This document shows positions 61,016 to 64,000 of a stretch of 64,000 nucleotides of DNA, piece after piece. Position 1 is the stretch's first letter. Each line of letters opens with the position of its first letter. The translations under genes were made by a program, and so were the position numbers. The notes beneath the pieces are model-generated. The model saw only the letters and a list, made by a program, of their open reading frames with translations, was not told the origin of the DNA and ran no database searches. The stretch is from G963677445 sp963678275 (lineage in GTDB: Bacteria; Bacteroidota; Ignavibacteria; Ignavibacteriales; Melioribacteraceae). Location: NCBI GenBank assembly GCA_963678275.1, contig OY782765.1, positions 3,782,001-3,846,000 of the forward strand. Direction: 5' to 3'.

Positions 61016-61205
61016 TTAAATGGTTACAATTATTTAACGAATATCCTGCTCCCCGGAATCTTTTTCCTAACTTTTTTCTTCCGCTTCATAATTTCGGACT
61101 TCCTCGATAGTCGATCACGTGCCTTCGATTTTCGAACCAGCAGCAGATTTAATGAAACAAATAACATAATGCAATAAAGCCGGGAATCCTAAATCAATAT
61201 AATTA

Positions 61206-61739
61206 TCAGTCAGTAATTTTCTCCCACCGGTTCTTCACCAGTCCGGGTACCAAAACCTCCGTTTTAACATGTCTGAATTTTTGTTTTTGTTCCAGCTTTC
61301 CAAAGAGTGGAATGCCGTCTCCGAGCAGGACCGGAATGGTGGTTATTATCATTTCATCTATAAATTTCTCACGCAGGAATGATTGAATTGTTTTTCCGCC
61401 GTCGATATAAAGGTTATTGTACCCTTTTATTTCAAGCTCTTTCATCAGATCGGTTATTCTTCCACTGAATATCTCAGCTTTACCCTCGAGGTTTTCAGGT
61501 ATCTTTTCGATACTCTTGCTCATAACGATAACCGGTTTTTCATAGGGCCACATAGCAAATGACAAAACCTTCCTGAAAGTATTCGCACCCATAACAATGG
61601 CATCAATGTTTTTCATAAAATCAGCGAATCCGAAATCACTTCCCTCCGGATTGGGAATTTCATTAAGCCACTCTATCCCTCCATCCTTTTCAGCAATGTA
61701 ACCATCAAGACTGACGGCAACATAAACATAACATTTCAT
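61206..61739 (-). CDS. RibD C-terminal/dihydrofolate reductase-fold protein
   Basis: 177 residues of the YyaP/RibD_C type: V-A-V-S-L-D-G-Y-I-A near the start, I-V-M-G-A-N-T-F-R-K-V-L, P-V-I-V-M-S, and the C-terminal L-Y-I-D-G-G-K-T-I-Q-S-F-L. These proteins share the dihydrofolate reductase fold and bind NADPH, but are not normally the essential DHFR. The substrate is unknown. Single gene. Confidence 0.9.
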   Translation of the reverse strand: MKCYVYVAVSLDGYIAEKDGGIEWLNEIPNPEGSDFGFADFMKNIDAIVMGANTFRKVLSFAMWPYEKPVIVMSKSIEKIPENLEGKAEIFSGRITDLMKELEIKGYNNLYIDGGKTIQSFLREKFIDEMIITTIPVLLGDGIPLFGKLEQKQKFRHVKTEVLVPGLVKNRWEKITD

Positions 61740-61987
61740 TTAACTCCCCTGTTATTATAGTTTTCGATTTTCACTTCGGCGGTTCTGTTTTGCGGCCAGC
61801 GCCGCCGGCAAAGTAAAATATTACCTGAAAAACCCTCTATTTCTTTCATCCTGATAACCGCAAACAACCTTACCGCTGAATATTTCTTCGAATAATATAG
61901 TCACTTCGAGGAGGCGCTCAAAAAGCTGCTTATTTTTCATTCCCTTTTAATTAATATGAACGGCATAATCGGGAGCTCTGAAAGAAG

Positions 61988-62563
61988 TCATCTGTTCTGA
62001 TTGTTGTTATTGCCTATGATCACCGAATTAATTATCCTTTCAGCCATTTTCTCGTTTTTTTCTCCGCTGAAAAAGTTCGTAAGGACCTGCCACAGGTGTG
62101 CGCCATCTGTTATTATAATCCCCATGAATCCCGCTTTACGGCCATTAAGTATAAGGCTTCCTTCAATAATTCTTGCCGATTTTGAGGAACATGTGGTTTT
62201 ACTTATTTTTGAGCTGAAATCAGCAATTCCCTCAGTGATTTTCATATTATTTATAGCTCCTTCAGCGGCTCCATCCACATTAGCTGCCACATCATCATTA
62301 TACCTGATATGATTTAAAAAAAGTGAGACCTCTTCATCATCGTGATTATAAGTCTGCATCTCCAGAATATATTTTTTCACATCATCCGGCAGCGGAAGAT
62401 CAGCCTTCTCCAAATCAAAAGGTATTTCAATTGTTATGCCCGCTTCTTCAAAAGTCTTCACCTCCCAGCCATCCTGAGCCCGGAGAACATTCACACCCGC
62501 AAAAATCATGATTGCCATAATCATAAGTATTTTCGTCCAAAAAACATTATTATAATTCCGCAT
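61988..62563 (-). CDS. Hypothetical secreted protein
   Basis: 191 residues with a signal peptide (about 10-30, ending V-L-R-A-Q). The mature part has E-A-G-I-T-I-E-I-P-F-D-L-E and a later G-R-K-A-G-F-M-G-I-I-I-T-D-G-A-H-L-W-Q-V, reminiscent of the Mog1/PsbP-like sandwich found in many secreted bacterial proteins. This similarity is weak. The tail is Asn-rich. Confidence 0.7.
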   Translation of the reverse strand: MRNYNNVFWTKILMIMAIMIFAGVNVLRAQDGWEVKTFEEAGITIEIPFDLEKADLPLPDDVKKYILEMQTYNHDDEEVSLFLNHIRYNDDVAANVDGAAEGAINNMKITEGIADFSSKISKTTCSSKSARIIEGSLILNGRKAGFMGIIITDGAHLWQVLTNFFSGEKNEKMAERIINSVIIGNNNNQNR

Positions 62564-62934
62564 TCTGTATCCTTTTCCTGTTAATAAAAGTTATCATATT
62601 AATTTAGAGATAATTTCTCTAATTTTCCCGGTTTTACAACAATTTGTTGGCTCTTTCAATTATGAAGCCAAATTCGCATTTCAATCAATTTACCAGCCGA
62701 AATCAGCTTTATTCGCAGAAGAAAAAAATTTATTCATCATAATACAACTCAACTTGCATATAAATCAACATTTTATTATTTTGCATCTGACTGATGTTTT
62801 ATGGGGTAATTCGCTCTTGGGAAAGAGTTGCTTTTTTATTATATATATGGTCGAATACCTAAGATTTAATTACAAGATCAAATTTAGTTTAATATTTATA
62901 AACGTTTAAATAAATCGTATCGTTGTTATCCAAT
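62564..62934. other. AT-rich spacer, divergent promoter region
   Basis: About 370 bases between a minus-strand secreted-protein gene and a plus-strand partial gene. It is visibly AT-richer than the earlier spacers and lacks the dispersed repeats common elsewhere. I see no gene or strong hairpin. Confidence 0.5.
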
Positions 62935-64000
62935 ATGATCAGTATAGCCCAACTAAAAGAAAGTTCAAAATCTCCAACCGATTTTTTTAACACTCTCAAT
63001 GTATCGAAAAATCAAAACAATGAAAACATCAATGTTTTAATTGAAAAATTTTGTGTTTCCGAAAAATTCGATATTTATTCATTTGCTGTAGAAGCTATAA
63101 AGAATGGGTATGATTACTTCATTATTTTTGAAATATTAAGAGATGTAATACCACAAATAGAAACCAATATTAGCTCTCTGGTATCCTATTTACAAATAAT
63201 GCATAAACATATGCAAGTTACTTTAAACATATCAGAATTATATCAGTTTGCTGAAAAACTGACAGAGAACTCACCTGAGATTGCTAAAAAACTATTAAAT
63301 ATGCTACTTGATATAGATAATGCATTCATAACAAATTTTCTAACAAGCATCATAAAGAATATCGAACCAGAAAAAAACTTAAAAGACCGAATTGATTGGT
63401 ACATTCAATTATTAGAAAATGAAAACATATATGTAAAACAGGCGATGATTATTGCTCTTGGGAGTATAAATTTTGGGAGTGAAAATAGTGATGAAGTAAA
63501 TCATGTCGTTGCTATTCTTGACTCATTACAAAAAGAAGGTGACGAATTGTATGCAGAACCACTTTGTATTAGTTTCCTACAAATGATTGAATTGAGCCCC
63601 GAAATTCAAACCCGATTGTCAAAATTGCAGCAAAGTAATATACCCAATGTTAACTTTCAAATATCAGAATATTTACAAAGAAATAATAAAACATTATTGT
63701 CAGAACTTTGGTTTCGAAAATTGTACTTGTTGTTGTGTGCAGTACCAAGCGATCACAAAAGAATATTGCAGAATATCGATTTAAGTTTCTATGCGATATT
63801 GGATAATAAAAAATACAAATACCTTTTTGAGAAATTTTTAAAGAGTTGGATAGAAAAAAGTGATTATCAAGAGAAAGCTGTTGAATTATCAGACATTTTC
63901 CCTCATTCTCTTTCAAAAATAATAAATCATGAGAAATTTTTAAGTCGAATTGTGACAAAATATTTTGCCAATGGAAACCCAAAAATAAATTCAGCTGGAG
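62935..64000 (+). CDS. Partial alpha-solenoid-like protein, runs off the edge
   Basis: An open frame starting with ATG at about 62935 (M-I-S-I-A-Q-L-K-E-S) continues without a stop for about 355 codons to the end of the window. It is rich in Leu, Ile, Asn and Lys and appears mainly helical, with HEAT/ARM-like alternation (for example D-W-Y-I-Q-L-L-E-N-E-N-I-Y-V-K-Q-A-M-I-I). There is no signal peptide or recognisable catalytic motif. Codon use is more AT-rich than in the neighbouring genes, suggesting later acquisition. An opposite-strand frame at 63650-63982 is its shadow. The function is unknown; the informative part may lie beyond the edge. Confidence 0.75.
   Translation, partial: MISIAQLKESSKSPTDFFNTLNVSKNQNNENINVLIEKFCVSEKFDIYSFAVEAIKNGYDYFIIFEILRDVIPQIETNISSLVSYLQIMHKHMQVTLNISELYQFAEKLTENSPEIAKKLLNMLLDIDNAFITNFLTSIIKNIEPEKNLKDRIDWYIQLLENENIYVKQAMIIALGSINFGSENSDEVNHVVAILDSLQKEGDELYAEPLCISFLQMIELSPEIQTRLSKLQQSNIPNVNFQISEYLQRNNKTLLSELWFRKLYLLLCAVPSDHKRILQNIDLSFYAILDNKKYKYLFEKFLKSWIEKSDYQEKAVELSDIFPHSLSKIINHEKFLSRIVTKYFANGNPKINSAG

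Noticed and set aside
63650..63982. 110-codon minus-strand frame at the right edge
   Set aside because: Antisense to a long open frame that runs through the window edge; AT-rich shadow.

Overview
The window looks like a chromosomal segment from an anaerobic or facultatively anaerobic member of the Fibrobacteres-Chlorobi-Bacteroidetes group, most likely an Ignavibacteria-like lineage. This is inferred from the type IX secretion C-terminal sorting domains (YPNPFN-like motif, GIYFVR-type end), the gene order yicC-gmk-rpoZ-coaBC-udg-dnaB, moderate base composition, and a hydrogenase-like NADH module. No rRNA or marker search was possible, so the placement is tentative.

Layout. 1-2.05 kb: repeat-filled spacer with an intact DUF4258/DUF2283 pair resembling a toxin-antitoxin module. 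1.7-6.5 kb (minus): one overlapping operon, UbiA-family prenyltransferase, rnhB, yraN, mlaE, mlaF, mlaD and an acidic protein (lipid transport and housekeeping). 6.5-14.3 kb: long spacers full of foldback and dispersed repeats, with a secreted glycosidase-like protein and two duplicated basic proteins. 14.9-25.4 kb (minus): the most interesting unit, an operon preceded by a perfect sigma-54 promoter and two 17-bp palindromes. It encodes a response regulator with two Lrp/AsnC-type ligand domains and no DNA-binding domain, NuoE-like and NuoF/HydB-like subunits, a 1252-residue NuoG-GltD-MopB fusion, a soluble histidine kinase and an NtrC-type activator. The enzyme part matches the layout of Stn-type (Sporomusa-type) electron-bifurcating transhydrogenases. 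The operon therefore appears to carry the enzyme, its sensor and its own sigma-54 activator.

25.9-32 kb (plus): housekeeping operon yicC-gmk-rpoZ-coaBC-udg-dnaB-DUF1460. 32-41.5 kb: two tandem secreted Asp-box proteins with almost identical 3' halves, a trehalase/GH63-like lipoprotein, a DUF4143 ATPase preceded by three long palindromes, and a two-part lipoprotein. 41.5-43.6 kb: dense repeat array. 43.6-52.8 kb: an aromatic amino acid/histidine ammonia-lyase with ACG in place of ASG, a patatin-like phospholipase flanked by two decayed toxin-antitoxin loci, a VWA protein, a phosphodiesterase and an outer-membrane barrel. 53.3-57.7 kb: a large LRR-Roc-COR protein with a TIR/DUF4062-like tail, and a parDE module lying between a partial copy of the glnA 3' end and glnA itself. 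57.7-62.6 kb: glnA, eno, tRNA-Arg(CCU), a RibD/DHFR-fold protein and a secreted protein. The right edge cuts an AT-rich alpha-solenoid gene that may open another accessory region.

The spacers are unusually rich in repeated non-coding DNA: at least four foldback families, a roughly 500-bp duplicated block, a 40-bp interspersed motif with about nine copies, and degenerate tandem repeats. Four toxin-antitoxin-like loci occur, three of them broken. This pattern suggests repeated insertion and decay between conserved housekeeping blocks.
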